A stretch of DNA of 64,000 nt from assembly GCF_965229315.1 (NCBI RefSeq), contig NZ_CBDDJA010000002.1, forward strand, positions 1,984,001 through 2,048,000, given 5' to 3'. A model generated the notes under the pieces. That model was not told where the DNA came from and searched no databases. It worked only from the letters and a program-made list of their open reading frames with translations. Position numbers and translations under genes: made by a program. Each line of letters opens with the position of its first letter. Positions within the stretch are counted from its first letter, which is position 1. The stretch comes from Pelomonas sp965229315. GTDB lineage: Bacteria > Pseudomonadota > Gammaproteobacteria > Burkholderiales > Burkholderiaceae_C. Shown in pieces: positions 44,819-53,197 of this stretch.

Positions 44819-46936
44819 TTAGAAACCCACCTTCAGCGTGACGCGCACGGTGCGCGGCTCGGCGGGGTGCACGTGCCTGTCGGCCACCGGCGCGGCCTCG
44901 CCCGGCAGTTGCGACTCGTAGAAGTACTCGATGTCGTTGAGCTTGCGGTTCAGCACGTTGAACACATCGAACGTGATCTCGCTGGCTTTGCCGAACATCG
45001 CGCCCAGCTTGCGGCTGACGCGCAGGTTGGTGGTCAGCGACGACCTGGAGCGCACGCTGTTGTCTTCGATCAGCGCGCCCGAACCCAGGTAACGCCACTG
45101 CACGCTGGCCGACCAGGGGCCAATGTCGCGCACGGTGACGGCGATGGAACCCACCTTGTCGACCGCGTTCGGGATGCGGTTGCCGGCGGCGTCGGCGTCC
45201 GCGAAACGCGCATGCGTCCAGGCCAGGTCGGCGTCCACCAGCAGCCAGGGCAGTGGCACGTAGCGGTTGTTCCACTCCACGCCGTGGCGCTTGCTGGGCC
45301 GGTTGGCCTCGGTGGCGCCGGCGTCGCCCACGTAGACCAGCTCGGAGTCGAAGTCCAGTTGCCACAGCGCGACCGAACTCTGCAGCCCAGGCACCCACTC
45401 GGTCCGCGCGCCCAGCTCCATGCCGCGCGCCGCCACCAGCCCGGGCACTTTCTCGACCGGGTCGCCCGTCTTGGGGTCCACGGTGGCCGTGGTGCCGCGG
45501 GCGTCGTTGCTGTGAAAGCCGCGGCCGGCGTTGAAGAAGAACTCGGTCCTGGCCCAGGGGCCGGCGATCAGCGCGAACTTCGGGCTCAGCAGGTGGGCCG
45601 AGGCGCTGCCCGAGTTGGCGGCGTTCGTCAGCGCGTCCACCTTGAAGCGGGCCTGGTCGGCGCGCAGGCCCACGACGCCGCGCAGCCACGGCGCCAGCTC
45701 CACCGAGGTCTGGCCGTAGACGCCCAGCTGCGTCTGGCGCACCTCGTCGTCGCGCGTCGTGGCGGTGATGCGGCGCTCCACGGTGTCGAACAGGCCCACG
45801 CGGATGCGGTCGTGGCGCAACTGCAGGCCGACTTCGGTCCTGGCGGGCATGCCGGCGACGCGGTGCTCCACGCTGTGGGCGGCGTTCAGGCCGTAGACAT
45901 CGCGCCGGTCCTGCTGCAGGAACTGATCGCCCTCCACCGGCCGCTCCATCGCGTAGGTGAAGTTGGAGAACAGCTGCAGCCGGTAGTTCATCGCATAGGC
46001 CGCGACGGTCGTGGCCTCGCTGCCCGTGTTGCGATGCCATTCGCCGGACAGGCTGGTGCGGCGCGTGTCGCCACCGTCGCTGGTGTCCACCGCATCGAAG
46101 CGGCCGAAGGGCTTGCCGTTGTAGCTGCCCGCGGCTATCAGCCGCTGGGGCACCTGGTCGGTCGAGTTCCAGGTCGCGTCGTAGCCCATCAGGCTGGCGC
46201 TCCAGCCCTCGGCCTGGGTCCCGGCGGACAGCGTGACGACGCCGTTGCTCTTGCGCAGGTGTTCCGGCAGCTGCCACGGGCCGTCGTTGTGCTGCACCTC
46301 GATGGCGCCGAGCAGGTTCATGCCGCCGCCGATGGCCGCGGAGCCCGCGCCGACGAAACGCTGGAACTGGCGCTGGCCCAGCGTCAGCGCCGCGAAGTTC
46401 TCGTCCAGCGTGTGGCGGTAGGCGATGTCGGCCGAACCGGCGGCCGAGAAGTCGCCGTTCCTGGCGAAGTACGGCCCCTTGCGGTAGTCGATGCGGTCCA
46501 CCAGCTCCGGGATCAGGAAGTTCAGGTCCGAATAGCCCTGGCCGTGACCGTGCGTGGGCATGTTGACCGGCAAGCCGTTGACGGTGGTGGCGAAGTCGGT
46601 GCCATGGTCGAGGTTGAAGCCGCGCAGGAAGTACTGGTTGGCTTTGCCGTCGCCCGAGTGCTGCGTGACGATGAGGCCGGGCACGAACTCCAGCACCTCG
46701 CCCGGGCGCAGCGCGGGGCGACTCTTCAGCAGCTCGGCACGGATGCTGCCTTGCGACGCGGCGTCGGTGCTGCCGATGGCGTTGTCGTAATGGCGGCCGG
46801 TGACCTCCACGCGTTCCAGGGCTGACACGGCGACCGGCCCGGACTGGCCATGGGCGGTGGCCGCGGCCAGCAGGCTGGCGGCGAGCAGCGTCGGCTGCAG
46901 GCGCCGTGGGTGCAACGACGGATGTTCTTTTGGCAT
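44819..46936 (-). CDS. TonB-dependent outer membrane receptor
   Basis: A 705-residue outer membrane receptor. A signal peptide ends near A-T-A-H-G-Q (residue 30). The plug domain follows, with V-L-E-F-V-P-G-L and the N-Q-Y-F-L-R-G-F-N-L-D-H-G-T-D-F segment near residues 100-115, and T-H-G-H-G-Q-G near residue 130. The beta-barrel ends with aromatic T-L-K-V-G-F. TonB and ExbBD supply energy; none are adjacent. The histidines in the plug, and His-rich exported proteins on both sides, suggest a metal or metal complex as ligand rather than a siderophore, but this is inference. Confidence 0.92.
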   Translation of the reverse strand: MPKEHPSLHPRRLQPTLLAASLLAAATAHGQSGPVAVSALERVEVTGRHYDNAIGSTDAASQGSIRAELLKSRPALRPGEVLEFVPGLIVTQHSGDGKANQYFLRGFNLDHGTDFATTVNGLPVNMPTHGHGQGYSDLNFLIPELVDRIDYRKGPYFARNGDFSAAGSADIAYRHTLDENFAALTLGQRQFQRFVGAGSAAIGGGMNLLGAIEVQHNDGPWQLPEHLRKSNGVVTLSAGTQAEGWSASLMGYDATWNSTDQVPQRLIAAGSYNGKPFGRFDAVDTSDGGDTRRTSLSGEWHRNTGSEATTVAAYAMNYRLQLFSNFTYAMERPVEGDQFLQQDRRDVYGLNAAHSVEHRVAGMPARTEVGLQLRHDRIRVGLFDTVERRITATTRDDEVRQTQLGVYGQTSVELAPWLRGVVGLRADQARFKVDALTNAANSGSASAHLLSPKFALIAGPWARTEFFFNAGRGFHSNDARGTTATVDPKTGDPVEKVPGLVAARGMELGARTEWVPGLQSSVALWQLDFDSELVYVGDAGATEANRPSKRHGVEWNNRYVPLPWLLVDADLAWTHARFADADAAGNRIPNAVDKVGSIAVTVRDIGPWSASVQWRYLGSGALIEDNSVRSRSSLTTNLRVSRKLGAMFGKASEITFDVFNVLNRKLNDIEYFYESQLPGEAAPVADRHVHPAEPRTVRVTLKVGF

Positions 46937-47052
46937 GGGCGTTCTCGGAAAGCAGTGACCGCTGCGGGCGTGCGCAGGCGCCGCCCGTCACGTCGGGACG
47001 GGCGGAAATCGGGGAACAGGCGCGATGGGCAGGCGCGGATGCGCCGGGGCGG

Positions 47053-47631
47053 TCAGCCGCGAGGCGGTGTCAGCAGCGGCACGACGACGCGGTCGCGCCA
47101 GTCCGGCGCGGCCGTGACGGGGCGGGCATCGCCCTCACCCGCCAGCATGGCCAGGCCCGTGGGCAGCCAGGCCAGGAAGGCCGTGGCGCCGCCATGCGAA
47201 GCATCCTCGGCCGAATCGCCAACGTCGAGCACGTCAGCGGTGTCATGCGAATGCTTGTGGAAGACGCCGCCATGCTGGTGCAGGCCGTTGGCCGGCCCGG
47301 TGCTCACCGTGAACCCCGCCACGAGCCGCGGGTCCTGCGCGGCGTGCAGATGGTCGAGCAGCGCACGCAGCGGCCGCGTCAGGCTCGCCAGCGCGGAACC
47401 CTGCGGCGCCAACGAACCGGTGTGCATGTGCCGGTGCCCCTGCACGCCCGCCACCAGCTGCGCCACGCTGTGCAACGGCAGCACGACGAGCAGCAGCACC
47501 AGGATGCCGACGCGCGTTCGTTGCAGCAGCGATGACAGGACAGGAGGCACGGGCGTGGTGATGGCGAAGCCGACCGGGGATGGAGAGCCGACGCCGCATT
47601 CTTGCGTGCGGTGATGGCCGGCATATGACAA
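47053..47631 (-). CDS. histidine-rich exported or membrane-anchored protein upstream of the receptor
   Basis: About 192 residues. The frame opens at a TTG at 47631; the true start may lie further in, just before the hydrophobic helix R-V-G-I-L-V-L-L-L-V-V-L-P (residues 40-52), which would be a signal or anchor. After it come H-R-H-M-H-T and, near residue 125, H-Q-H-G-G-V-F-H-K-H-S-H-D, very like the His cluster of the 44303-44806 protein. It ends T-P-P-R-G. It precedes the TonB-dependent receptor on the same strand with a gap of 116 bases. Function unknown; metal binding is likely. Confidence 0.65.
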   Translation of the reverse strand: MSYAGHHRTQECGVGSPSPVGFAITTPVPPVLSSLLQRTRVGILVLLLVVLPLHSVAQLVAGVQGHRHMHTGSLAPQGSALASLTRPLRALLDHLHAAQDPRLVAGFTVSTGPANGLHQHGGVFHKHSHDTADVLDVGDSAEDASHGGATAFLAWLPTGLAMLAGEGDARPVTAAPDWRDRVVVPLLTPPRG

Positions 47632-47711
47632 GGCGTTCCCCTGTCATACGCAGGCCATGCACAAATGGATCACCTCAAACGTGGGAGCTCAAACGTGAAA
47701 GGCGCGCCGGC

Positions 47712-48176
47712 TCACCAGCCGGTGTACGGCGTCACCGCCAGGTTGGCGTTGACGTAGCGCGCGTCGCCGGTCACCTCCTCGCCCAGCCAGGGCGGGCGCG
47801 AGAAGGCCTGGTCCTCGGACTGCAGCTCGATCTCGGCGACCAGCAGGCCGGCGTTGGCACCCAGGAACTCGTCCACCTCCCAGGTCATGCCGTCGAACGC
47901 GCACAGGTGGCGGATCTTCTCGACGACCGGGCCGTCGCACAGCGCCAGCAGTTGCTGCGCGTCGGCCGGCGGCAGCTCGTACTCGAACTCGGCGCGTGTG
48001 GCGCCGCGCGTCGCGCCCTTGATGGTCAGGAACGCGCGCTCGCCGGCCAGGCGCACGCGCACGGTGCGCGCCGGGTCGCGGCTCAGGTAGCCCTGGCTGA
48101 AGCGCGTCTGGCGCGAGGCCGGCTGGCGCCAGCCCTCGCCGCTGACCAAGAACTTGCGTTCGATCTCAATGCCCAT
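47712..48176 (-). CDS. CYTH domain-containing protein
   Basis: A 154-residue triphosphate tunnel metalloenzyme of the CYTH family. It starts M-G-I-E-I-E-R-K-F-L-V, the defining E-x-E-x-K motif, and has the tunnel residues T-V-R-V-R near residue 40, F-L-T-I-K-G near 50 and E-V-D-E-F near 103. Relatives hydrolyse tripolyphosphate or thiamine triphosphate. It overlaps the end of the helicase gene by 11 bases, so it is translated from the same message. Confidence 0.93.
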   Translation of the reverse strand: MGIEIERKFLVSGEGWRQPASRQTRFSQGYLSRDPARTVRVRLAGERAFLTIKGATRGATRAEFEYELPPADAQQLLALCDGPVVEKIRHLCAFDGMTWEVDEFLGANAGLLVAEIELQSEDQAFSRPPWLGEEVTGDARYVNANLAVTPYTGW

Positions 48177-49419
48177 CGTCGGCCCCTGCTGCGGCGCGCG
48201 CTGCGGCCTCGCGCAGCTTGTCCTTCTTGCTCTTGCGCGTGGTGCTCTTGATGCCGCCGGCCGCCTGGGCCTCGCTGGCCACGGCCCCGGGCTCGAAGCC
48301 CGCCAGCCGTTCACGCGGCACGCGCCGGCCCTGGCGCTTCTCGATGAGGCGGAAATGGCTCTCGGCGTTCTCCGCACTGTCGGCGCAGATGAAGCTGACC
48401 GCCACGCCGGTGGCACCCGCGCGGCCGGTGCGGCCGATGCGGTGGGTGTAGTCGGCGGCCGAGCGCGGCAGCTCGTAGTTGACGACGGCGTCCAGCGCGT
48501 CCACGTGCAGGCCGCGCGCGGCCACGTCGGTGGCCACCAGCACCTGGACGCTGCCGTCCTTGAGCGCCGCCAGCACGTCGCGCCGCGCGCCCTGGCTCAG
48601 CTCGCCATGCAGCACGCCGGCCTTGAAGCCATGGGCGAAGAGCTTGTCCGACACCAGGTCGGCCGTGTAGCGGCTGGCGACAAACACCAGCGCGCGGCCC
48701 CAGCCCTCGTCGGTCAGCAGTTGCCGCAGCGCGGGCAGGCGCTGCGCGCGGTCGAGCTGGATGGCGCGCTGCGTGATCTGCGGCGGCGCCTCCTGGATGT
48801 CGATGCGCACCGGGTCGTGCAGCAGTTGCTCGGCCAGGCCTTGCACGGCCTGCGGGCAGGTGGCAGAGAACAGCAGCGTCTGGCGCCGCGCGGGCAGCAG
48901 CGCCAGCACGCGGTGCAGCTCGTCGGCAAAGCCGGCCGCCAGCAGGCGGTCGGCCTCGTCCAGCACCAGGCACGCCACGCCCGCGAGCGTCAGCCCGTTG
49001 TGGTCGATGAGGTCCAGCAGCCGGCCCGGCGTGGCCACCATCACGTCGCAGCCGCCGCGCAGCGCCATCAGCTGCGGGTTGATGGACACGCCACCGAACG
49101 CCAGCGCGACCTTGGGGCGGTGCAGCAGCAACGCGGCCACGTCGCGCAGCAGCTGCGCCGTCTGCGCGGCCAGCTCGCGCGTGGGTGCCAGCACCAGCAC
49201 GCGCGGCCCCGGCCGCGGCGGCGACGCGACGAGGCGCTGCAGCAGCGGCAACACGAACGCGGCGGTCTTGCCGGAGCCGGTCTGGGCGAGCGCCAGCACA
49301 TCGGCACCGGCCAGGATGGGCGGCAGCGCGGCCGTCTGCACGGCGGTCGGCGCGTGATAGCCCTGGTCGCGCACGGCGCGCAGCAGGGCGGGCGAGAGGC
49401 CCAGGGATGCAAAGGACAT
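48166..49419 (-). CDS. DEAD-box RNA helicase, RhlE-like
   Basis: A 417-residue ATP-dependent RNA helicase. Motifs in order: Q motif (Y-H-A-P-T-A-V-Q) near residue 21, A-Q-T-G-S-G-K-T near 44, P-T-R-E-L near 79, T-P-G-R-L near 129, D-E-A-D near 150, S-A-T near 180, and H-R-I-G-R-T-G-R near 318. A basic Lys/Arg-rich tail follows (T-T-R-K-S-K-K-D-K). It is most like RhlE/RhlB-type helicases of betaproteobacteria. It is followed by the overlapping CYTH gene and preceded by the alkyltransferase gene. Confidence 0.95.
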   Translation of the reverse strand: MSFASLGLSPALLRAVRDQGYHAPTAVQTAALPPILAGADVLALAQTGSGKTAAFVLPLLQRLVASPPRPGPRVLVLAPTRELAAQTAQLLRDVAALLLHRPKVALAFGGVSINPQLMALRGGCDVMVATPGRLLDLIDHNGLTLAGVACLVLDEADRLLAAGFADELHRVLALLPARRQTLLFSATCPQAVQGLAEQLLHDPVRIDIQEAPPQITQRAIQLDRAQRLPALRQLLTDEGWGRALVFVASRYTADLVSDKLFAHGFKAGVLHGELSQGARRDVLAALKDGSVQVLVATDVAARGLHVDALDAVVNYELPRSAADYTHRIGRTGRAGATGVAVSFICADSAENAESHFRLIEKRQGRRVPRERLAGFEPGAVASEAQAAGGIKSTTRKSKKDKLREAAARAAAGADDGH

Positions 49420-49425
49420 GCGCGA

Positions 49426-50004
49426 TTAGAACAAGGCTTGCTGGTCGCCCGCCAACTGGCCGGCGGCCCGGGCCTCGATGAGCAGCAGCCGGCGCTTGGT
49501 GTCGATGCCGCCCGGTGCCGAAAAGCCGGTGGGCTCGCCCCCGGCGCCCATGACGCGGTGGCAGGGCACGATGGGCGCAAAGGGGTTGTCGCCTTCGGCC
49601 CGGCCGACGGCACGCGCCGCCCCGGGCTGGCCGAGGGCGGCGGCGATGTCGCCGTAGGTGCGCGTCTGGCCGGGCGGGATGGCGCGGGTCAGCGCGTGCA
49701 CCTGGCGCCGGAACTCGGGGATGCCGCGCTCGTCGAGCACGACGTCGCGCAGGTCCGGCGTGCCGCCGGCCAGGAGCGCCTGCACCCCCCGGATGGCCGC
49801 GGCGATGGCCGCCGGCGGGCTGGCGACCTCCCGGGCGGCGGGGAAGCGCCGGCACAGGTCCTGCACGGTCACGTCGGGCAAGCGGGTGGCCACCACCCCT
49901 TGGGCACTCCAGACGATGCCGCAGCGCCCCAGCGCCGTGTCGAACACGCCGCAGCCCAGCGGCTCGTCCGCGGGACGCTCGGGGAGCGCGGCAGCCTCAG
50001 CCAT
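49426..50004 (-). CDS. ogt: methylated-DNA--protein-cysteine methyltransferase
   Basis: A 192-residue suicide repair protein that transfers methyl from O6-methylguanine to its own cysteine. The active site V-P-C-H-R-V is near residue 150, and the preceding helix-turn-helix region G-Q-T-R-T-Y-G-D-I-A-A-A-L-G is near residue 110. The N-terminal Ada-type regulatory domain is absent, so this is the Ogt type. It ends seven bases before the helicase start and begins 21 bases after the dusA stop, all on the minus strand. Confidence 0.92.
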   Translation of the reverse strand: MAEAAALPERPADEPLGCGVFDTALGRCGIVWSAQGVVATRLPDVTVQDLCRRFPAAREVASPPAAIAAAIRGVQALLAGGTPDLRDVVLDERGIPEFRRQVHALTRAIPPGQTRTYGDIAAALGQPGAARAVGRAEGDNPFAPIVPCHRVMGAGGEPTGFSAPGGIDTKRRLLLIEARAAGQLAGDQQALF

Positions 50005-50025
50005 CGGGCGTCCCGCAGGCGCTCG

Positions 50026-51051
50026 TCAAGCGGCCAGCGCCAGACCCGACAGCCGGGCAGCGGTGGCCTGCGCGGCCACCTCGCGCGGCGCCAGTGTCTT
50101 CAGGCGGTGGTCGCTCCACACCTGGCGCCAGCGGCGCGCACCGGGCGTGCCGTTCCACAGGCCCAGCGCATGGCGCATCGCGTACGACCAGGACCGGCCG
50201 CTGGCATGCACGCGTTCGAGGTAGCTCAGCCACTGGTCCTCGACCTGCTCGCGCCCAAGCGTCGAGTTCGGCGCAGGGTCGGGCTGGCCGAAGAAGCGCG
50301 AGTCCCATTGCACCAGGCTCCAGGGCTCGTGATAGGCCTCGCGGCCAATCATCACGCCATCCAGCACGGCCAGCTGCGCGGCGATCTCGTCGGGCGTCTT
50401 CAGGCCGCCGTTGACGGCGATGGTGAGCTGCGGGAAGTCGCGCTTCAACTGCGCCACCAGTTCGTAGCGCAACGGCGGGATCTCGCGGTTTTCCTTCGGG
50501 CTCAGGCCTTGCAGCCAGGCGTTGCGGGCATGGACGATGAAAACCTCGCAGCCGGCTTCGGCCACGGTGGCGACGAAGTCGCGCACGAAGCCGTAGCTCT
50601 CGTTTCTGTCGATGCCGATGCGGTGCTTGACCGTCACGGGCAGCGTCGTCGCGTCGCGCATGGCCTTCACGCAGTCGGCCACCAGCTGCGGCTCGGCCAT
50701 CAGGCAGGCGCCGAACGCGCCCTTCTGCACGCGCTCGCTGGGGCAGCCGCAGTTCAGGTTGACCTCGTCGTAGCCCCAGCGCTCGGCCAGCTTCGCGCAG
50801 GCCGCCAGGTCGGCCGGCTCGCTGCCGCCGAGCTGCAGCGCCACGGGGTGCTCCTCGGCATTGAAGTCCAGGTGGCGCGGCTGGTCGCCATGCAGCAGCG
50901 CACCGGTCGTCACCATCTCGGTGTACAGCAGCGCGTGGCGCGTGAGCAGGCGGTGGAAGTAGCGGCAATGGCGGTCCGTCCAGTCCATCATGGGCGCAAC
51001 GGACAGGCGCCAAGGGTTATAAGACGTTGATTTATCGGAAGAAACTGGCAT
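50026..51051 (-). CDS. dusA: tRNA dihydrouridine synthase DusA, with a 5' end supplied by an integrated element
   Basis: A 341-residue flavoenzyme that reduces uridines 20 and 20a in the D-loop of tRNA. It has P-W-R-L-S-V-A-P-M-M-D-W-T at the N-terminus, N-L-N-C-G-C-P-S near residue 95 with the catalytic Cys, and K-H-R-I-G near 140. The first 12 or so codons (M-P-V-S-S-D-K-S-T-S-Y-N) lie on the far side of the attachment site and come from the element; the original start is at 59254. The enzyme is thus restored by the insertion, but now depends on expression signals from the element. The catalytic part is intact. Confidence 0.95.
   Translation of the reverse strand: MPVSSDKSTSYNPWRLSVAPMMDWTDRHCRYFHRLLTRHALLYTEMVTTGALLHGDQPRHLDFNAEEHPVALQLGGSEPADLAACAKLAERWGYDEVNLNCGCPSERVQKGAFGACLMAEPQLVADCVKAMRDATTLPVTVKHRIGIDRNESYGFVRDFVATVAEAGCEVFIVHARNAWLQGLSPKENREIPPLRYELVAQLKRDFPQLTIAVNGGLKTPDEIAAQLAVLDGVMIGREAYHEPWSLVQWDSRFFGQPDPAPNSTLGREQVEDQWLSYLERVHASGRSWSYAMRHALGLWNGTPGARRWRQVWSDHRLKTLAPREVAAQATAARLSGLALAA
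50976..51016. repeat. attachment site at the dusA-proximal end of the element (41-bp direct repeat, copy 1)
   Basis: This 41-base stretch matches 59185-59225 at 37 positions, in the same orientation. The longest identical block is ACGGACAGGCGCCA (50999-51012). It codes for the conserved P-W-R-L-S-V-A-P-M-M-D-W-T of DusA. The four differences fit codon third positions, as expected if the two copies come from two dusA alleles. dusA 5' ends are an established integration target. Confidence 0.9.
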
Positions 51052-51066
51052 TTCGACGGGTCAATC

Positions 51067-51158
51067 CGTAGCACGGATTTCCACAAATTTCCCCTGGCAT
51101 ACACTTTCCCAGTGCTACGGAAGTGCTACGGCCGCGACGCTCGCTTCGGCCCGTAGCA
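51067..51158. repeat. arm-type repeats TGCTACG beside the integrase gene
   Basis: The heptamer TGCTACG occurs at 51113-51119 and 51123-51129, and its complement CGTAGCA at 51068-51074 and 51152-51158, the last just before the integrase start. The same heptamer occurs twice at the other end of the element. Such repeats near both ends are what arm-binding sites of a lambda-type integrase look like. Confidence 0.6.
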
Positions 51159-51186
51159 AATGGACCAGAGGGAGGACCAAAGAGCG

Positions 51187-52200
51187 ATGCCATCAATTAT
51201 CCCGTTGAACGGAAAGTGGCGTGCCCAGGTGCGCCGAAAAGGCGCACCGACGCAGACGAAGACCTTCGGGACGAAGGCGCTGGCCGAGGCCTGGGCCCGA
51301 CAGGTGGAAACTGACGTGGAAGCGGGCCTGGCCGGCCTGGTGTCCCCCAAATCCAAGACGACGATTGGCGATCTGATCACGCGCTACACCGAGGAGGTGT
51401 CGAAGACGAAGCCCTTCGGCAAGAACAAGACGTGGGTGCTGAATCGGATGGCCGACAAGAAGACCGGCCTGGGAGCGGTCAAGGTGAACAACCTGACGGC
51501 GGAGCGCATCGTCCAGTACATCACTGAGGACCGCCGCGTGCAGGGCGTCACGGCGTCAATCGACCTGACCTACCTGGGCACCGTGCTGAAGATGGCCAGG
51601 TCGATCTGGCGCATCCACTCGCTGCGCAACGTCGTCGAGGACGCCCGCGAGGCCCTAAACCACATGGGCATGCTGGCGCGAAGCAATGAGCGCGACAGGC
51701 GGCCGACTCAGCCCGAGCTGGACGCGCTGCGGGCATGGTTCCGGCTGCACTCGCGCAGCCTCACCATGGACATCTTCGATTTCATCCTCGATAGCTGCTT
51801 TCGGCCGCCAAGCGAGATCTGTGGGCTGCGCTGGGAAGACCTGAATCGCGACGACAAGACGATCCTCATCCGCGACAGGAAGGACCCGCGCAAGAAGCTG
51901 GGGAACAACCAGTGCGTGCCTCTGCTCGGCCGCTGCATGGAGATCATCGAACGCCAGCCAAAGGACGGCGAACTCATCTTCCCGCTGAACGGCAAGAGCT
52001 GGAGCAGCGTGTTCCCTCGGGCTTGCGACAAGCTGGGCATTGAGGATCTGCAGCTCTACGACCTGCGGCACGAGGCGATCTCGCGCCTGGTCGAGTCGGG
52101 CAAGTACAGCATCCCCGAAATGATGCTCGTCACCGGCCACAAGGACCCGAAGCAACTCATGCGCTACACCCAACTACGGGCTGCGAATCTGCACCGCTGA
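51187..52200 (+). CDS. tyrosine recombinase/integrase of the dusA island
   Basis: A 337-residue phage-type integrase. The N-terminus has an arm-binding-like region (G-K-W-R-A-Q-V-R-R-K-G), then a SAM-like core-binding domain (about residues 55-150). The catalytic domain carries R in C-F-R-P-P-S-E-I-C-G-L-R-W near residue 208, Lys in D-R-K-D-P-R-K-K, H-x-x-R in L-R-H-E-A-I-S-R near 288, the second His in G-H-K-D near 311, and the nucleophile in R-Y-T-Q-L near 322. All catalytic residues are present. The ATG at 51187 follows GGGAGGA; an ATG at 51160 is possible. It acts on the dusA repeats. Confidence 0.94.
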   Translation: MPSIIPLNGKWRAQVRRKGAPTQTKTFGTKALAEAWARQVETDVEAGLAGLVSPKSKTTIGDLITRYTEEVSKTKPFGKNKTWVLNRMADKKTGLGAVKVNNLTAERIVQYITEDRRVQGVTASIDLTYLGTVLKMARSIWRIHSLRNVVEDAREALNHMGMLARSNERDRRPTQPELDALRAWFRLHSRSLTMDIFDFILDSCFRPPSEICGLRWEDLNRDDKTILIRDRKDPRKKLGNNQCVPLLGRCMEIIERQPKDGELIFPLNGKSWSSVFPRACDKLGIEDLQLYDLRHEAISRLVESGKYSIPEMMLVTGHKDPKQLMRYTQLRAANLHR

Positions 52201-52404
52201 AGATCCTCGGCTGAACCGCAGGCGCTGGCTAAGCCAGCGCGCGATAACGTAGGGTTTTCCCCGTTGAACATTGACTAGGCTGGAACGTCATAACGAGAGG
52301 ACGGTGGCCTCCGGGCAAAAACTCCGGCCGGTAACATCGGCCCTGGCGCAAGCCCCTGCTTTTCCTCCCTGAGCAGGCCGTGTGAGTGAGCAACAAATAC
52401 GGTT

Positions 52405-52435
52405 GACCCCGGGCGATGCCCGGGGTCTTTTGTTT
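52405..52435 (+). terminator. terminator downstream of the integrase
   Basis: GACCCCGGGC (52405-52414) pairs perfectly with GCCCGGGGTC (52418-52427) around GAT, followed by TTTTGTTT. The 200 bases between the integrase stop and this hairpin hold no gene that I can support. Confidence 0.85.
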
Positions 52436-52483
52436 GTCGCCACCAACGCATGAGATGCGCCAGTACGCATGCCGCGCAAAAAG

Positions 52484-52750
52484 CTAAAAAGGGACCTCTG
52501 ACGGCTTGATGCGCAACGCCACCCACACACGATTGAACGTGACCCCGTCAGTCGCATCGTCTACGTGCACGACCAACCGCTGCCAGCGTGCGCCGCGAGG
52601 CGCGCCATGGGCCGCCCGCAGTTGGGGGTGGGTGCTGAACACGTAGCGCGCCGGCCTACCTGACTCGTCGACCAGTTGTGCCATGTCGAATGCATCAGCA
52701 TCGAGTTCGCTCAACTGGGCCTCGGTGACATGGGTGTCGTCGTACTTCAT
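52484..52750 (-). CDS. small unknown protein, second gene of the LexA-boxed pair
   Basis: An 88-residue protein. It starts M-K-Y-D-D-T-H-V-T-E-A-Q-L-S-E-L, an acidic helical N-terminus, followed by a beta-rich basic part (V-F-S-T-H-P, R-L-V-V-H-V-D-D, V-A-L-R-I-K-P). No signal peptide or membrane helix. It begins 23 bases after the 52774-53196 gene and is most likely in the same transcript. Not a family I recognise. Confidence 0.65.
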   Translation of the reverse strand: MKYDDTHVTEAQLSELDADAFDMAQLVDESGRPARYVFSTHPQLRAAHGAPRGARWQRLVVHVDDATDGVTFNRVWVALRIKPSEVPF

Positions 52751-52773
52751 CGGTAGCTCCAACGTTTTCAGGA

Positions 52774-53196
52774 TCAGGCAGGCACCGTGCCTGGCTGAGC
52801 ATTTCGTTTCTCCGCCTCGCGGCGCGCTCTGCCGCGAGTGGGCGGGAAACGCGCCTTTGCCACCGCCTCGGTGGCGTCGTAAGGCTCTCGAATGGGGTCG
52901 CACCACCAGACCTGGGGCACGGGCCTGACACTCTTGCGGCCGTCGCCGTGGTCTTCCCAGCCGAGCACCATGATCTGGCCGTCGCGCACCTTGACCCGCG
53001 CGTCGTCGAGCTGCCGAAACACGAGCTGGTCAGTCCCTCGAATACCCAGAAGCGATGCCGTCAACGGCCGGCCACCATCTGGATGCAGGCGCAGGACGGT
53101 GACCCAAAGCCGGCCGCGTAGCGGGACCATGTCTTCAAGGCTCTGCTGGGGGAGCTTCCTCCCTCGATGACGCAACTGGATGGCTTCGACCCACAT
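52774..53196 (-). CDS. unknown protein, first gene of the LexA-boxed pair
   Basis: A 140-residue protein starting M-W-V-E-A-I-Q-L-R-H-R-G-R-K-L-P. Beta-rich N-terminal two thirds (L-R-G-R-L-W-V-T-V-L-R-L, R-V-K-V-R-D-G-Q-I-M-V-L-G) and a P-Q-V-W-W-C-D-P segment near residue 100; the last 30 residues are basic and probably disordered. The start codon touches a LexA box, leaving almost no leader, so the message may be leaderless and is probably induced by DNA damage. I cannot assign a function. Confidence 0.7.
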   Translation of the reverse strand: MWVEAIQLRHRGRKLPQQSLEDMVPLRGRLWVTVLRLHPDGGRPLTASLLGIRGTDQLVFRQLDDARVKVRDGQIMVLGWEDHGDGRKSVRPVPQVWWCDPIREPYDATEAVAKARFPPTRGRARREAEKRNAQPGTVPA

Positions 53197-53197
53197 A

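Noticed and set aside
48154..51030. 958-codon plus-strand frame across CYTH, helicase, alkyltransferase and dusA
   Set aside because: Spans four certain genes on the other strand and has shadow composition.
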